The translations under genes were made by a program, and so were the position numbers. Below, piece after piece: positions 8,653-16,789 of a DNA stretch of 64,000 nt; position 1 is the stretch's first letter, and each line of letters opens with the position of its first letter. The stretch comes from Myxococcales bacterium (GTDB lineage: Bacteria > Myxococcota_A > Polyangia > Palsa-1104 > JAEUJZ01): assembly GCA_016794505.1 (NCBI GenBank), contig JAEUJZ010000137.1, positions 124,001 to 188,000 of the forward strand, in the 5' to 3' direction. The notes beneath the pieces are model-generated. The model did no database searches. It saw nothing but the letters and a program-made list of their open reading frames with translations, and had not been told where the DNA came from.

Positions 8653-8716
8653 CTATGATCTGCGGCCAGATCAGTCAAGCACAATCGCGCGGGTGCAGCA
8701 GGTTGCGTGAATTTTA

Positions 8717-8733
8717 TTGCAAAACATTTGCAT
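8717..8733. promoter_or_regulatory. Operator-like palindrome upstream of the DUF1826 gene
   Basis: TTGCAA AACAT TTGCAT, one mismatch from the family consensus, 100 bases before the DUF1826 ATG. Because it would lie inside an upstream-extended reading frame (GTG at 8707), it argues for the downstream start at 8833. Confidence 0.7.
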
Positions 8734-8832
8734 TTGATAAAACGATCCAGTGTTCACATTGCGCGGGTCCGCAGCCTGCTGCCGTCCTTCCACGGCCTAC
8801 GCGCCTCGCGCCTCAACGGCTTAGGTGTCCAT

Positions 8833-9519
8833 ATGACTGCTCTGGCACGTGCCCCTGTGATGCAGCCTCTGCCCTCTCGAACTGCCCTTGCCACGGGTCC
8901 GCGCGCTGTGTTCGTCCCGACCATCGCGGACCTGTGCGCCATCTATCAAGAGGACGTGAACCTCGTCGTGCTCAGCCGCACGCTCGCGCCCAGCGTGCAG
9001 AGCGTCGTGCGCGAGCTTGCAGCCGGCCCTGATTTCACAGCCACGTTGCGTGTGTATGCTCCGCAGCCGGATCTGTCGTCGCTGCCCTTTGCGGATCACG
9101 AGCGCGCCGCCCCGCTCTTGGCCGACATGACATGTTGGCTCCAGGCATTCTGTGAGCTCTTCGATGCTGAGCAGGTGGGCCTGCGCATCTGCCACAGCCG
9201 CAGCGTGATGTGCCCGCGCTTTCACATCGATCGCGTGCCGGTTCGATTGGTCTGCGCCTACAGCGGCCCCAGCATGCAGTGGCTGGCCGAGCCCGATGTC
9301 GACCGCAGTCGCCTGGGTCACCGCGCAGGCGGGCTGTCAGACGAAGAGTCCGGCCTGATTCGCCGCAGCGATGCCATCCAGCAGATCCCGCCGCAGGCGA
9401 TCGCGCTGTGCCGCGGCGATTCGTGGCCTGGACGCGCAGGCCGTGCGCTCGTGCATCGCTCGCCAGCAAACCTTGGTGACGGCAGCGCTCGCATGGTGAT
9501 GACGCTCGACATGCTCTAG
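8833..9519 (+). CDS. DUF1826-family protein
   Basis: 228 residues from the ATG at 8833. It resembles DUF1826, a family of unknown function found next to COG0523 GTPases in zinc-regulated clusters (from memory of the family). The most striking segment is CHSRSVMCPRFHIDRVPVRL: an H-x-D pair followed by basic residues, reminiscent of the metal-binding turn of 2-oxoglutarate/Fe(II) oxygenases, though this is only a resemblance. A later SWPGRAGRALVHRSP stretch supplies another His and Arg in the positions expected for such a fold. No signal peptide or membrane helix. It is headed by the operator at 8717-8733, and the phosphodiesterase gene follows about 120 bases later. Confidence 0.75.
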   Translation: MTALARAPVMQPLPSRTALATGPRAVFVPTIADLCAIYQEDVNLVVLSRTLAPSVQSVVRELAAGPDFTATLRVYAPQPDLSSLPFADHERAAPLLADMTCWLQAFCELFDAEQVGLRICHSRSVMCPRFHIDRVPVRLVCAYSGPSMQWLAEPDVDRSRLGHRAGGLSDEESGLIRRSDAIQQIPPQAIALCRGDSWPGRAGRALVHRSPANLGDGSARMVMTLDML

Positions 9520-9602
9520 GTCACATCCTCTTGCCCAAAGCAGAAGCAGAGCCCGACGCGCCATGCTGACCAGGCACACGGTCGCAACACGGATGATCAC
9601 AA

Positions 9603-9619
9603 ATGCAATGCACTTGCAT
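9603..9619. promoter_or_regulatory. Operator-like palindrome upstream of the phosphodiesterase gene
   Basis: ATGCAA TGCAC TTGCAT, perfect arms, between the DUF1826 stop and the likely phosphodiesterase start at 9641. It suggests an internal or second promoter controlled by the same regulator. Confidence 0.65.
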
Positions 9620-9640
9620 CTTTGTCTCACGCTCAGACTC

Positions 9641-10609
9641 ATGCTGAGTCTTTGCTTGCTCTTCCACACAAGTGGACTGCAGGCCGATCAGCCCCCCCAG
9701 CAGACCAGGCCATCGATCTCAAGTGAAGCGCTGCGGACAGCGCGGGCGGGCACGGCAGCGACTGCCGCTGCTCCTCGCGCCCTGCCTCGTCGCGCTCGCT
9801 ATGTCCTCATCGTCAGCGAAGATGGCATGCACCCCGCGCTGATCCGCGAGCAGCCGCTGCCCAATCACGAGCGACTGTACAAAAATGGCGCCTACTCGTT
9901 TCGAGCCCGGACGATCAGCACGGCCTCGACCTTGCCTTCGCATGCGTCGATGCTGTCCGGGGTCGATTCGCATGAGCACGGCTTGCGCTGGAACAACTGG
10001 CGTCCCGAGCGAGGCTACATCCGCGCGCCAACCGTCTTCAGCTTGGCCACGCAAGAGGGTCTTTCGACGTCCGCGATCGTGGGCAAGTTCAAGCTGCGCC
10101 ACATCCTGCCGCAAGGCACGGTCGAGACCTTTGTTCGCCCTGGCTATTACTGCCGCAAGGTCAGTGAAGAAGCGGCCCGTCGCATCGAGGCCGATCAGCC
10201 GACGCTGATGTTCGTTCACTTTTCAGACCCAGATGAAAAAGGCCACAGCGCAGGCTGGTTGTCCGATGCGCAGCGAGCCGCAGCACGTGAGTGCGATCGC
10301 TGCTTGGGCACCCTCTTAGAAGCCCTGGATCGACGGGGCACCCTGCACGAGACGCTGATCATTGTCTCGGCAGATCACGGCGGACACAGCCACGGACACA
10401 GCGGCATCTTGCTCAGCGATCTGCAGATCCCATGGATCGCGCACGGTCCCAAAGTGCGGCGTGGCTATGCGATCTCGGGTCGCGTGTCGACCATGGATAC
10501 CGCGGCGACTGTGCTCTTCGCGCTCGGCTTGCAGGCGCCGACCAACCTGCGCGGGCGCCCGGTGCATGAGATCTTCGCGCGCTCCGGCGAAGCCGAGGCC
10601 CGGCCGTGA
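9641..10609 (+). CDS. Secreted alkaline-phosphatase-superfamily phosphodiesterase
   Basis: 322 residues from ATG 9641; earlier ATGs at 9608 and 9563 lie within or before the operator. A hydrophobic N-terminus (MLSLCLLFHTSGLQA) predicts export. The core follows the metal-dependent type I phosphodiesterase/nucleotide pyrophosphatase and sulfatase fold: first metal ligand in VSEDGM, nucleophile region STLPSHASMLSG, then SDPDEKGHS and SADHGGHSHGHSG supplying the Asp/His ligands of a two-zinc centre. Substrate unknown. Expression of a probable zinc enzyme from a zinc-responsive region could serve scavenging from phosphorylated ligands, but that is speculation. The stop overlaps the next start (GTGA), so the downstream PPR-like gene is translationally coupled. 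Confidence 0.85.
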   Translation: MLSLCLLFHTSGLQADQPPQQTRPSISSEALRTARAGTAATAAAPRALPRRARYVLIVSEDGMHPALIREQPLPNHERLYKNGAYSFRARTISTASTLPSHASMLSGVDSHEHGLRWNNWRPERGYIRAPTVFSLATQEGLSTSAIVGKFKLRHILPQGTVETFVRPGYYCRKVSEEAARRIEADQPTLMFVHFSDPDEKGHSAGWLSDAQRAAARECDRCLGTLLEALDRRGTLHETLIIVSADHGGHSHGHSGILLSDLQIPWIAHGPKVRRGYAISGRVSTMDTAATVLFALGLQAPTNLRGRPVHEIFARSGEAEARP

Positions 10610-11601
10610 CCCACGAATTCACCACGCCGCGTGCATCGGAACACACAGCGCAGCCGCTCTATCATGCGGTCCTTGCACTGCTGCAGCAGAAACCTGGCGC
10701 CGAAGCAGAGCTGCGCAGCCTTGTACAGTCGGCGCGCTGCGACGGTGGCCCGACGCCGGATGTGCTCTGCAATCTGGCACTGCACATGGTGACCACGCAC
10801 GGACCTGTCTCGGGTCTGTCTGAATGGGCTTTTGAGGTCCTAGGCAAGCAGCTAGGCATCGGATTCTTCTTCGCACTCTCGATCGCGGCCTCGCATCAGC
10901 GAGACGTCGCTGGCTGCCAGCGCTGCGTGCGGCTGCTCTGTGAGCGGGCCCGTTGGCGGTGGCGTCCGTTTCAGACCTATCGCCAGCTCGCCAAGCAGCG
11001 CGGCCTGTGCCTGCGGACCTTGCACCCCGTGCTGCCGCGACTGGCTGAAGCATCCCCGAGCGCTGCGATCGCGACGGTCGCAGCAACGGACTGCAGCGCA
11101 GTGCAGCGCCCCACTCCTGGGAGTCCGCGTGACTGGCGAACGCGTCGACTGTTGTGGAGCCGCTTGGCCTGCCAAGGCTCCGTTGATGAGCTGCTGACAC
11201 AAGCCGAGCGCGAAATGAAGCGCAGCGGCCAGCCACTCAACGCGATGGATCTGGCGTTTCTGCTGCGTGCAGCGCGGCGCACCGGCACATCGGCCCAGCT
11301 TGTGCGAACACTGCGACTGGTTCCGTCGTCCCAACAGGCCGCCGACAGCGTCCTTTTACAGGAAGTCCTGTGTGCCCTGCGCCGCCTGCGCCAGCCGAGT
11401 GCAGCCTGGCAGCTTGTCGACGAAGCAACGCGTGCCGGGCAGCGCCTGAACTGCTTGCACTACACGACGCTCTTGGCCATGTGCGGCGATCACGCGGATC
11501 ACCTGGGCGTGCTGCGCATCCTGTCCGATATGCAAGAGCTTGGAATCCCCCAGGATGCGCTCTTCACGGCCACCCTGGCTCGTTTGCAGGCTTCACGATA
11601 A
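10606..11601 (+). CDS. PPR-like helical-repeat protein
   Basis: 331 residues from GTG, overlapping the previous stop by four bases. The C-terminal third has about three tandem 34-36-residue helix-turn-helix units. The best is LNCLHYTTLLAMCGDHADHL followed by GVLRILSDMQELGIPQD, which fits the pentatricopeptide-repeat (PPR) pattern. The N-terminal two thirds are helical and Cys/Arg-rich. PPR proteins bind single-stranded RNA and are abundant in eukaryotic organelles but rare in bacteria. If the assignment holds, this would be an RNA-binding protein in a metal-responsive operon. A generic TPR-like or SEL1-like fold is the main alternative. No signal peptide. Confidence 0.65.
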   Translation: MTHEFTTPRASEHTAQPLYHAVLALLQQKPGAEAELRSLVQSARCDGGPTPDVLCNLALHMVTTHGPVSGLSEWAFEVLGKQLGIGFFFALSIAASHQRDVAGCQRCVRLLCERARWRWRPFQTYRQLAKQRGLCLRTLHPVLPRLAEASPSAAIATVAATDCSAVQRPTPGSPRDWRTRRLLWSRLACQGSVDELLTQAEREMKRSGQPLNAMDLAFLLRAARRTGTSAQLVRTLRLVPSSQQAADSVLLQEVLCALRRLRQPSAAWQLVDEATRAGQRLNCLHYTTLLAMCGDHADHLGVLRILSDMQELGIPQDALFTATLARLQASR

Positions 11602-11615
11602 AGCAGGCGCGCAAA

Positions 11616-11644
11616 CACTACATGCAAGCAACTTGCATGTAGTG
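11616..11644. promoter_or_regulatory. Perfect 12-bp-arm palindrome containing the regional operator motif
   Basis: Arms CACTACATGCAA and its exact complement TTGCATGTAGTG enclose GCAAC; the core ATGCAA-N5-TTGCAT is at 11622-11638. It lies between the convergent 3' ends of the PPR-like and WD40 genes. No T-run follows on either strand, so it is not a textbook terminator. It could be a bidirectional RNA hairpin, a protein-dependent transcription block, or both. Confidence 0.65.
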
Positions 11645-11649
11645 CAAGC

Positions 11650-12684
11650 TCAGACGTCCCAGCAAGCTACACCGCCACGCGCATCGCCAGCCAGCAGGCA
11701 CGCGGTCTGCGGCTGCCAGGCAAGCGCGGTGATCTCATCGTCCAGGTAACCGACCTGCTGAGCGATCCGACTGCGTCCGGGATCCCAGACCACGACGGCA
11801 CTGTCTTGTCCACCACTTGCCAGCCAGGTCGTGCGGGGATGAAACGCAAGCTGCGTACACAGCGCTGCGTGATAGCTAAGCTGCAGAGGCTTGCTGCCCT
11901 CAGGACCTTTGCCGCGAAACGGCCAGATCGTAACCGTCGAATGCCCCGAGGTCGCAAGCAGCGTCGATGTGGCATCCCAAGCCAGAGCCTTGGGCTTCAT
12001 GGGATACCCGCTCATCTCAGAATCTCGGCCGGTGTTCAAGCGCCAGAAGTGAACTGAGCAGTCTTGGCTGCAGCTCGCAAGGACTTGGGCATTCGGGCTC
12101 CACGCCACCGACAGAAGAGATCCTTTCCAGCGCAGGTGACGAATCGCTTTGCGGTCCTCTACTGGGCAGATATAAACACCGCCATAACCAGCCGCCGCCA
12201 CCGCCGATCCGTCGGGATGCCAGGCCAGGCCAGCCACTGTGCTCGGCAGATCGTCCGTCTCGCGCAGCGGTACACCCTGCGCCGTCCACAAGCGCACCCG
12301 TCGCGCCGATGCCGTGGCCAGCACGTCCCCCGTGGGAGACCAAGCGACCTGCTCGACCCAGCTATGCCCGCCAGGAAGCTGGGCACACAGCTCACCGCTT
12401 GCGTTCCACAGCTTTGCGCTTGCGTCCTGGCCACAGCTTGCGATGTGCAGTCCGTCGGGGGCAATGCTCAGACTCAGCAGCCCGTGTCCATGCGCGAGCT
12501 CACGCCACAGCACGCGACCAGACGCCGCATCGATCAGAAACAGCTCGCCGCTGCCGTTCCCCAGCGCGCAATAGCGACCATCTGGTGACACCTTGAGCGC
12601 CGTCACATAGTCAGCGACTGAGAATCGAAACCGGGTCGTCAGCGTGTGCGGCTCGACGGGTGGCTCGGCACCTACGCGTGGCAT
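11650..12684 (-). CDS. WD40-repeat beta-propeller protein
   Basis: 344 residues, ATG at 12684, overlapping the end of the upstream COG0523 gene by 13 bases. About seven ~40-residue WD40 blades fill the protein. Examples are ALKVSPDGRYCALGNGSGEL, IASCGQDASAKLWNASG, LASCSQDCSVHFWRLNTG, LASGGQDSAVVVWDPGR and a closing GGVACWDV. No signal peptide, kinase or other domain is attached, so it is a free-standing cytoplasmic propeller, presumably a protein-interaction platform. Being the last gene of an operator-permease-COG0523-WD40 operon, it probably partners the COG0523 GTPase (inference). Cys residues recur in several blades. Confidence 0.9.
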   Translation of the reverse strand: MPRVGAEPPVEPHTLTTRFRFSVADYVTALKVSPDGRYCALGNGSGELFLIDAASGRVLWRELAHGHGLLSLSIAPDGLHIASCGQDASAKLWNASGELCAQLPGGHSWVEQVAWSPTGDVLATASARRVRLWTAQGVPLRETDDLPSTVAGLAWHPDGSAVAAAGYGGVYICPVEDRKAIRHLRWKGSLLSVAWSPNAQVLASCSQDCSVHFWRLNTGRDSEMSGYPMKPKALAWDATSTLLATSGHSTVTIWPFRGKGPEGSKPLQLSYHAALCTQLAFHPRTTWLASGGQDSAVVVWDPGRSRIAQQVGYLDDEITALAWQPQTACLLAGDARGGVACWDV

Positions 12685-14012
12685 TTTTCAAACCCTTGCT
12701 GCAGAGCCACACGATCGAGACTGCGGCCGATGAACACCAAATCGCTGCTGCGCGCCTCGCTTCCCCAGGGGCGATCCTCGCGGCCATCGAAGAGCATATG
12801 CACGCCCTGAAAGACATAGCGCTTGTCTTTCCCGTGAATGTTCAAGATGCCTTTCATTCGGAAGATCGCGGCCCCCTGCTCGCGCAGCAGCTTCGAAAGC
12901 CACTGGTTTAGGCGCTCGCCATCGATCGGCGCATCGCTGTGTAGCCCAACCGAGGTCACGTCCTGTGCGTGAGTATGGCTGGCGGCGAACTCTTGGCTGT
13001 TGCGTGGCGCAAGCCGAACCTGCTGGTGCTGCAAAGAGAGCTGAAACTCCGTCGGAAGGTGCTGCGTATACAGCGCAAAGCGACCGCCGCTAGGGCTGTG
13101 CAGGGGATAGCGCATGGACCCGGCGGAAGCCAAGTCCAGCGTGACTGGCTGCGGCAAGCCAAGCGCAATCCGACTGCCTGGACGGCAGCGCAGCGCGGGC
13201 TGTGACCACACGCGCAGCGCACGCTCACACAGTGCTGGACTGGTCGCGTCCTCATCCGCGGAAAGCGCGATCGTGACAAGGTCCATGCTGGCATCAGGAC
13301 CCTCGTCGAGGGACAGGATCACATCGCCTGCCGGCAGCTCAAAGGTCGCGGCCCACTCAAAGGGATACTCCGGCGTCAAGAAGCCTGGCTTGCTGGCCAC
13401 CGCGCGTTCGAGATCGAAGCCGCCGATATCCAAGACCGACGAAAGCGGGACCTGTGCATGAGAGCTGTGCAAGACCTTGGCCATGCGGTTCATGCTGCGT
13501 ATGCGGCGCTCGACCTGCGCGAGATCCTCGGGACGTACCAGGTCGATCTTGTTTAGGACCAGCACATCGGCAAACGCGATCTGCTCTTGGCACTCGCGCG
13601 AGTCGTCGATGTGCAGCATCACATGCTTGGCATCCACCAGCGTGATGATGCCGTCGAGAGAAAACATGTCGCGCATGTCGTCATCGACAAAGAACGTCTG
13701 TGCGACCGGACTGGGATCGGCCATGCCGGTGGTCTCGACCAGGATGCGGTCGAACTTGTCACGACGTTTCATCAAGTTGCCCAGGATGCGGATCAGATCG
13801 CCGCGCACCGTGCAGCAGATGCAGCCGTTGTTCATTTCGAACACTTCTTCATCGGCATCGATCACCAGAGCCTGGTCGATGCCAATCTCACCGAACTCGT
13901 TTTCGATCACCGCAATGCGCTGACCGTGGTTTTCCGACAGGATGCGATTCAGAAGGGTGGTCTTGCCGGATCCAAGGAAGCCGGTCAGGACGGTGACTGG
14001 AATCTTCTTCAT
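12672..14012 (-). CDS. COG0523 GTPase (second paralogue)
   Basis: 446 residues from ATG 14012, whose ATGA overlaps the permease stop. Features: Walker A GFLGSGKTTLLN, ENEFGEIGID switch, metal motif NNGCICC, ETTGMADPSP and guanine motif NKID. A ~150-residue variable middle includes a short His motif (SHTHAQD). The CobW_C domain has FRMKGILNIHGKDKRYVFQG and ends in SSDLVFIGRSLDR. It differs from the first paralogue in this C-terminal type (RMKGIL rather than RSKGF), closer to the YjiA/CBWD (ZNG1) pattern, so the two may serve different client proteins. It sits between a NiCoT permease and a WD40 protein in a tightly overlapping operon. Confidence 0.92.
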   Translation of the reverse strand: MKKIPVTVLTGFLGSGKTTLLNRILSENHGQRIAVIENEFGEIGIDQALVIDADEEVFEMNNGCICCTVRGDLIRILGNLMKRRDKFDRILVETTGMADPSPVAQTFFVDDDMRDMFSLDGIITLVDAKHVMLHIDDSRECQEQIAFADVLVLNKIDLVRPEDLAQVERRIRSMNRMAKVLHSSHAQVPLSSVLDIGGFDLERAVASKPGFLTPEYPFEWAATFELPAGDVILSLDEGPDASMDLVTIALSADEDATSPALCERALRVWSQPALRCRPGSRIALGLPQPVTLDLASAGSMRYPLHSPSGGRFALYTQHLPTEFQLSLQHQQVRLAPRNSQEFAASHTHAQDVTSVGLHSDAPIDGERLNQWLSKLLREQGAAIFRMKGILNIHGKDKRYVFQGVHMLFDGREDRPWGSEARSSDLVFIGRSLDRVALQQGFEKCHA

Positions 14013-14635
14013 GTTCTCCTCAGCGCAACAAGCAGAAAGGTCGCCCCCAGCCCCAGGTTGAGCAGGGCTGCCAGCGTAGACAGGCCGCGCTGCCACATCG
14101 GCGCTCGCTGCGTCCACAGAAGCGGCGGAGCGATGAGCACCGTCAAGAGCACCATGCCAGCGATGGTGCCCGCGCCATACAAGACCAGATAGGCTACGGC
14201 CCACTGCTTCTCAGAGATCGTTGTGCTCGCCACCAGAGCGATCCCGGCCGAGCCAGCAAGTCCGTGGACAAGCCCCACCAAGATGGGACGCACTGCCGAC
14301 CAGCGGCCCAGTCCACCGCCTTGCGACGGCGCGCGTGCTGCTTCGGCGTGGCTCAGCAAGTGCCAGGCGCCAAACACAAGCAGCATCAGGGCCACCAAGA
14401 TCTCGGTCAGCTGCTCAAAGCGCGGCGGGACGCGCAGGTCCAAGCAGATCAGGCTAAGCCCCAGGCACAGAAACGTCAGGGTATGCCCCAGCCCCCACAG
14501 CGTCGCGATCCGCGCTGCGGTCAACAAGCTTGGGCTGCGCTGGATCAGGCTCGACACGACAGCCACATGATCAGCGTCTGAGGCGTGGCGCAAGCCCAGA
14601 CCAAATCCCACAACCAGCGCAGACCACGTGTCCAT
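14009..14635 (-). CDS. NiCoT-type transition-metal permease
   Basis: 208 residues from ATG 14635, preceded by an AGGAAAAGAG ribosome-binding site. About six hydrophobic segments. The first helix region carries GLRHASDADHVAVV, matching the HA-x-DADH signature of nickel/cobalt permeases. A second region has GLVHGLAGSAGIALV. An operator palindrome at 14660-14676 lies 24 bases upstream, and the stop overlaps the COG0523 start by four bases. The family is named for nickel and cobalt, but the linkage to COG0523 and a non-zinc L28 paralogue suggests zinc or cobalt uptake under limitation (inference). An efflux role cannot be excluded from sequence. Confidence 0.85.
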   Translation of the reverse strand: MDTWSALVVGFGLGLRHASDADHVAVVSSLIQRSPSLLTAARIATLWGLGHTLTFLCLGLSLICLDLRVPPRFEQLTEILVALMLLVFGAWHLLSHAEAARAPSQGGGLGRWSAVRPILVGLVHGLAGSAGIALVASTTISEKQWAVAYLVLYGAGTIAGMVLLTVLIAPPLLWTQRAPMWQRGLSTLAALLNLGLGATFLLVALRRT

Positions 14636-14659
14636 GACGAGCTCTTTTCCTGGATGCAG

Positions 14660-14676
14660 ATGCAATCCATTTGCAT
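14660..14676. promoter_or_regulatory. Operator-like palindrome upstream of the permease operon
   Basis: ATGCAA TCCAT TTGCAT, perfect arms, ending 24 bases before the permease ATG and 20 bases after the stop of the small upstream gene. Its closeness to the start codon suits repression. Confidence 0.72.
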
Positions 14677-14696
14677 GTTCTGCATGGATGTTTCGG

Positions 14697-14930
14697 TCAG
14701 TTCAGCTGCGCTGGAAGTTCTTCCAGTGCTTTTTGGAACCAGCGCCGCACGGCTTGGAAGTGTGCTTCGCCGTACAGTCGTCGGAAGTTCCGGTTTTCGT
14801 TCGATTCTGATTCTTCGAGGCTGCATAGGCGATCTTCGAGGTAATTGCGCGATAGTTTGATTCGACACTTCACCGTAATGCACTCGCGCCACTGCGCATA
14901 TGTCAGAGGAATTGATCCATGTTCGGCCAT
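14697..14930 (-). CDS. Small conserved-looking protein of unknown function
   Basis: 77 residues from ATG 14930, or 84 from GTG 14951, which is only 8 bases from an operator. It has coding-like composition and its own palindrome at 14960-14976. Sequence features: PLTYAQWRECITVKCRIKL, NYLEDRLCSLEES, and a helix NFRRLYGEAHFQAVRRWFQK with aromatic and basic residues. Two or three cysteines are present. The family is not recognised. Position directly upstream of the permease-COG0523-WD40 operon, with a matching operator, argues that it belongs to the same metal regulon. Translation is supported mainly by context and codon use. Confidence 0.6.
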   Translation of the reverse strand: MAEHGSIPLTYAQWRECITVKCRIKLSRNYLEDRLCSLEESESNENRNFRRLYGEAHFQAVRRWFQKALEELPAQLN

Positions 14931-14959
14931 GCACAGACCGTAGTCGTCCACGGAATTAA

Positions 14960-14976
14960 ATGCAATTTATTTGCAT
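14960..14976. promoter_or_regulatory. Operator-like palindrome upstream of the small gene
   Basis: ATGCAA TTTAT TTGCAT with further symmetry outward (AA/TT flanks). It is very AT-rich and probably overlaps the promoter of the small gene on the minus strand. Confidence 0.72.
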
Positions 14977-15013
14977 TTGATGAGTGACCGTTCAGGACCA
15001 GCCAAGACGCGTC

Positions 15014-15048
15014 GTGCAGTACATGCAACTCTGTTGCACATACTGCAC
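15014..15048. promoter_or_regulatory. Extended palindrome upstream of the DUF4397 lipoprotein gene
   Basis: The core ATGCAA CTCTG TTGCAC (15023-15039) is one mismatch from consensus. It sits in a wider 35-base dyad with outer arms GTGCAGTA and TACTGCAC. It lies about 100 bases before the lipoprotein start and 37 bases from the 14960 site, so a divergent pair of promoters may share regulation. Confidence 0.6.
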
Positions 15049-15147
15049 AGCGCGGTCGACGCAGCTCGGTGGTTTGCAGGCGACGTCTGCCAGAGCAACA
15101 AGAGAAGCGGTGTATAGTTCCCAGCCCGTCCTCTCTTGGAGCAAGCG

Positions 15148-16671
15148 ATGAAGAATCTCTCTCGATGTTTTCCCGGCTGGCTGCGCTCGCTGCGTTGGAT
15201 GTGCGTTGCCGGGTTGGCCGCGTTCATGATGGGCTGCGGATCGCCCGCTGCCACCAACCCCAACCTCGACGGTAAGAAGCCACCCAGCACAGCGATGGCC
15301 CAGCTTGTCTTTGTGCAGGCCGTCATGGATGCGCCGGCTCTGGACGTCTGGGTGGACGGTGAGCCACGCATTATGGCGCTGGCTCCGCGACGAGCCAGCT
15401 CGTTTGTGGCGCTGACGCCGGGCTCACACAAGCTGGATGTCCGCTTGGCAGCCGCGAAAAGCAACGACGCTCCTCTGTGGAACGGCAGCGTGTATCTGCA
15501 AGAGGGCCAGCGCGTGCTGGCTTGCGCGCTGGGACGTGTCGCCGATAGTGCATTGAGCGCCAGCCCAACGCGTCTGAACGTGATCGCAGAAAAGCTCGGC
15601 GATGCCAGCCAGGGACCGCAGCCGCTGCGCGTGTTGCACGCCGCGCCGGCCCTGCCCAGCTTGGATGTGCTGGATTCTGATCGAGGGGGAGTACCGCTTC
15701 TGCAAGCCGCGGCGTACGCGCGCTTCAGCAGCTATGTGGACCTGGCGGGACCCAGTGGCGCACCACGCACGGGACTGCGACTTGGCCTGCGCGCGAACGG
15801 CGAAGCGTTCGATCTGGCGTACCTGGTCGCGACGAGTGAGCAGCTTGCGAGCGTAGCTGGCCGCCCACAGACCGCAATTCTGCTCGGCGAGCCCAACCCT
15901 CTGGCCAGCGACACCAGCTACTTGGGCGCAGTCCTGGTCGATGAAATCACCGGGGATCTGCGCGAAGCAAGCCTGGAGCCCAATGCCCTGGGCCCGAAAG
16001 CCACGCTGTATATGCTGAACGCTTCGCCGGATGCCGGTGCGGTCGACGTGTACTCACGGATCAACGGAGCGCGCTTGGTCGGTGCGCTGGACTCTCGTCA
16101 GGCCACGGCGCTCTTGCCGATGGTCCCAAGGAGCTATCCAATCGAGGTTCGGCAAGCCAGCCTGCCGACGGTGCTTCTGCGAGCGAGCCTGCGCCTTCTG
16201 CCGAACCAAAACTGGGCGGTGTATCTCGGCGGGCGTCAGCAGGGGGCCACACCGTCGCTGAGCTTGGTGGCTCTGCCGCGGGCACAAGCCACAGCGGGCC
16301 AGACGCTGCACCGCGCGGTTCACGCCATCGCCGATGCCAGCAGTGACTCGCGCATGACACTGGTCACGACGGCGGGTCCCTCTTTCGTCGAGCCCGTGCC
16401 GTTTGCTGCGGCCTCGCCGTATCGCAGCGGCGAGCTGTCGGCAGAGCCTCTGCGGCTGGCGCTAAGTGGTGGCAAGCAGAGCTGGCAGATCGACATGCCG
16501 CAGCTTGTCGTCGATGCCGCAGCGAGCGGTGTGCTGTCCCTGTACGTGACGGGCACGCTCGGCGAGCCCCGTGCCCCACTGGCCGCGCTGGCGGTGCTGG
16601 AATCCAGCGCCACGCCCAGCCAAGCCGCGACGGTGATCGCGCTGCGAACGACGCTCCTGCCGCCTCCCTAG
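15148..16671 (+). CDS. DUF4397-repeat lipoprotein
   Basis: 507 residues from ATG 15148, with GGAG upstream; a TTG at 15136 is less likely. The lipoprotein signal ends FMMGC. The mature part holds about four DUF4397-like beta modules of ~100 residues, seen in LVFVQAVMDAPALDVWVDG, RVLHAAPALPSLDVLDSD and MLNASPDAGAVDVYSR. Such domains occur in surface lipoproteins of unknown role. The PD-A-DV-V core and the trailing GxHxLDVR pattern repeat clearly. Its operator-like dyad links it to the metal region, so it might present or bind metal at the cell surface, but no His-rich motif supports that. Confidence 0.85.
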   Translation: MKNLSRCFPGWLRSLRWMCVAGLAAFMMGCGSPAATNPNLDGKKPPSTAMAQLVFVQAVMDAPALDVWVDGEPRIMALAPRRASSFVALTPGSHKLDVRLAAAKSNDAPLWNGSVYLQEGQRVLACALGRVADSALSASPTRLNVIAEKLGDASQGPQPLRVLHAAPALPSLDVLDSDRGGVPLLQAAAYARFSSYVDLAGPSGAPRTGLRLGLRANGEAFDLAYLVATSEQLASVAGRPQTAILLGEPNPLASDTSYLGAVLVDEITGDLREASLEPNALGPKATLYMLNASPDAGAVDVYSRINGARLVGALDSRQATALLPMVPRSYPIEVRQASLPTVLLRASLRLLPNQNWAVYLGGRQQGATPSLSLVALPRAQATAGQTLHRAVHAIADASSDSRMTLVTTAGPSFVEPVPFAAASPYRSGELSAEPLRLALSGGKQSWQIDMPQLVVDAAASGVLSLYVTGTLGEPRAPLAALAVLESSATPSQAATVIALRTTLLPPP

Positions 16672-16789
16672 CGGGTTCTGCCCTTCGGCGATGCCAGGCC
16701 GATGACGCGCGGCCAAGGGACGGTCGTGGGAACAAGCGATTCTGTTTGCCGCGTCGCGGGACGATACGGTATGTGGGGCTAGGTAGGGA

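Larger units (their letters stand above)
8473..8832. other. Divergent promoter region with two operator-like palindromes
   Basis: A 360-base gene-free region between the L28 start (minus) and the DUF1826 start (plus). It holds two palindromes of the ATGCAA-N5-TTGCAT family (8636-8652 and 8717-8733), one nearer each transcription unit. AT-rich flanks (TTGATAAAACG after the second) suggest promoters there. No convincing small gene was found. The L28 leader would be about 150 bases. Confidence 0.6.
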
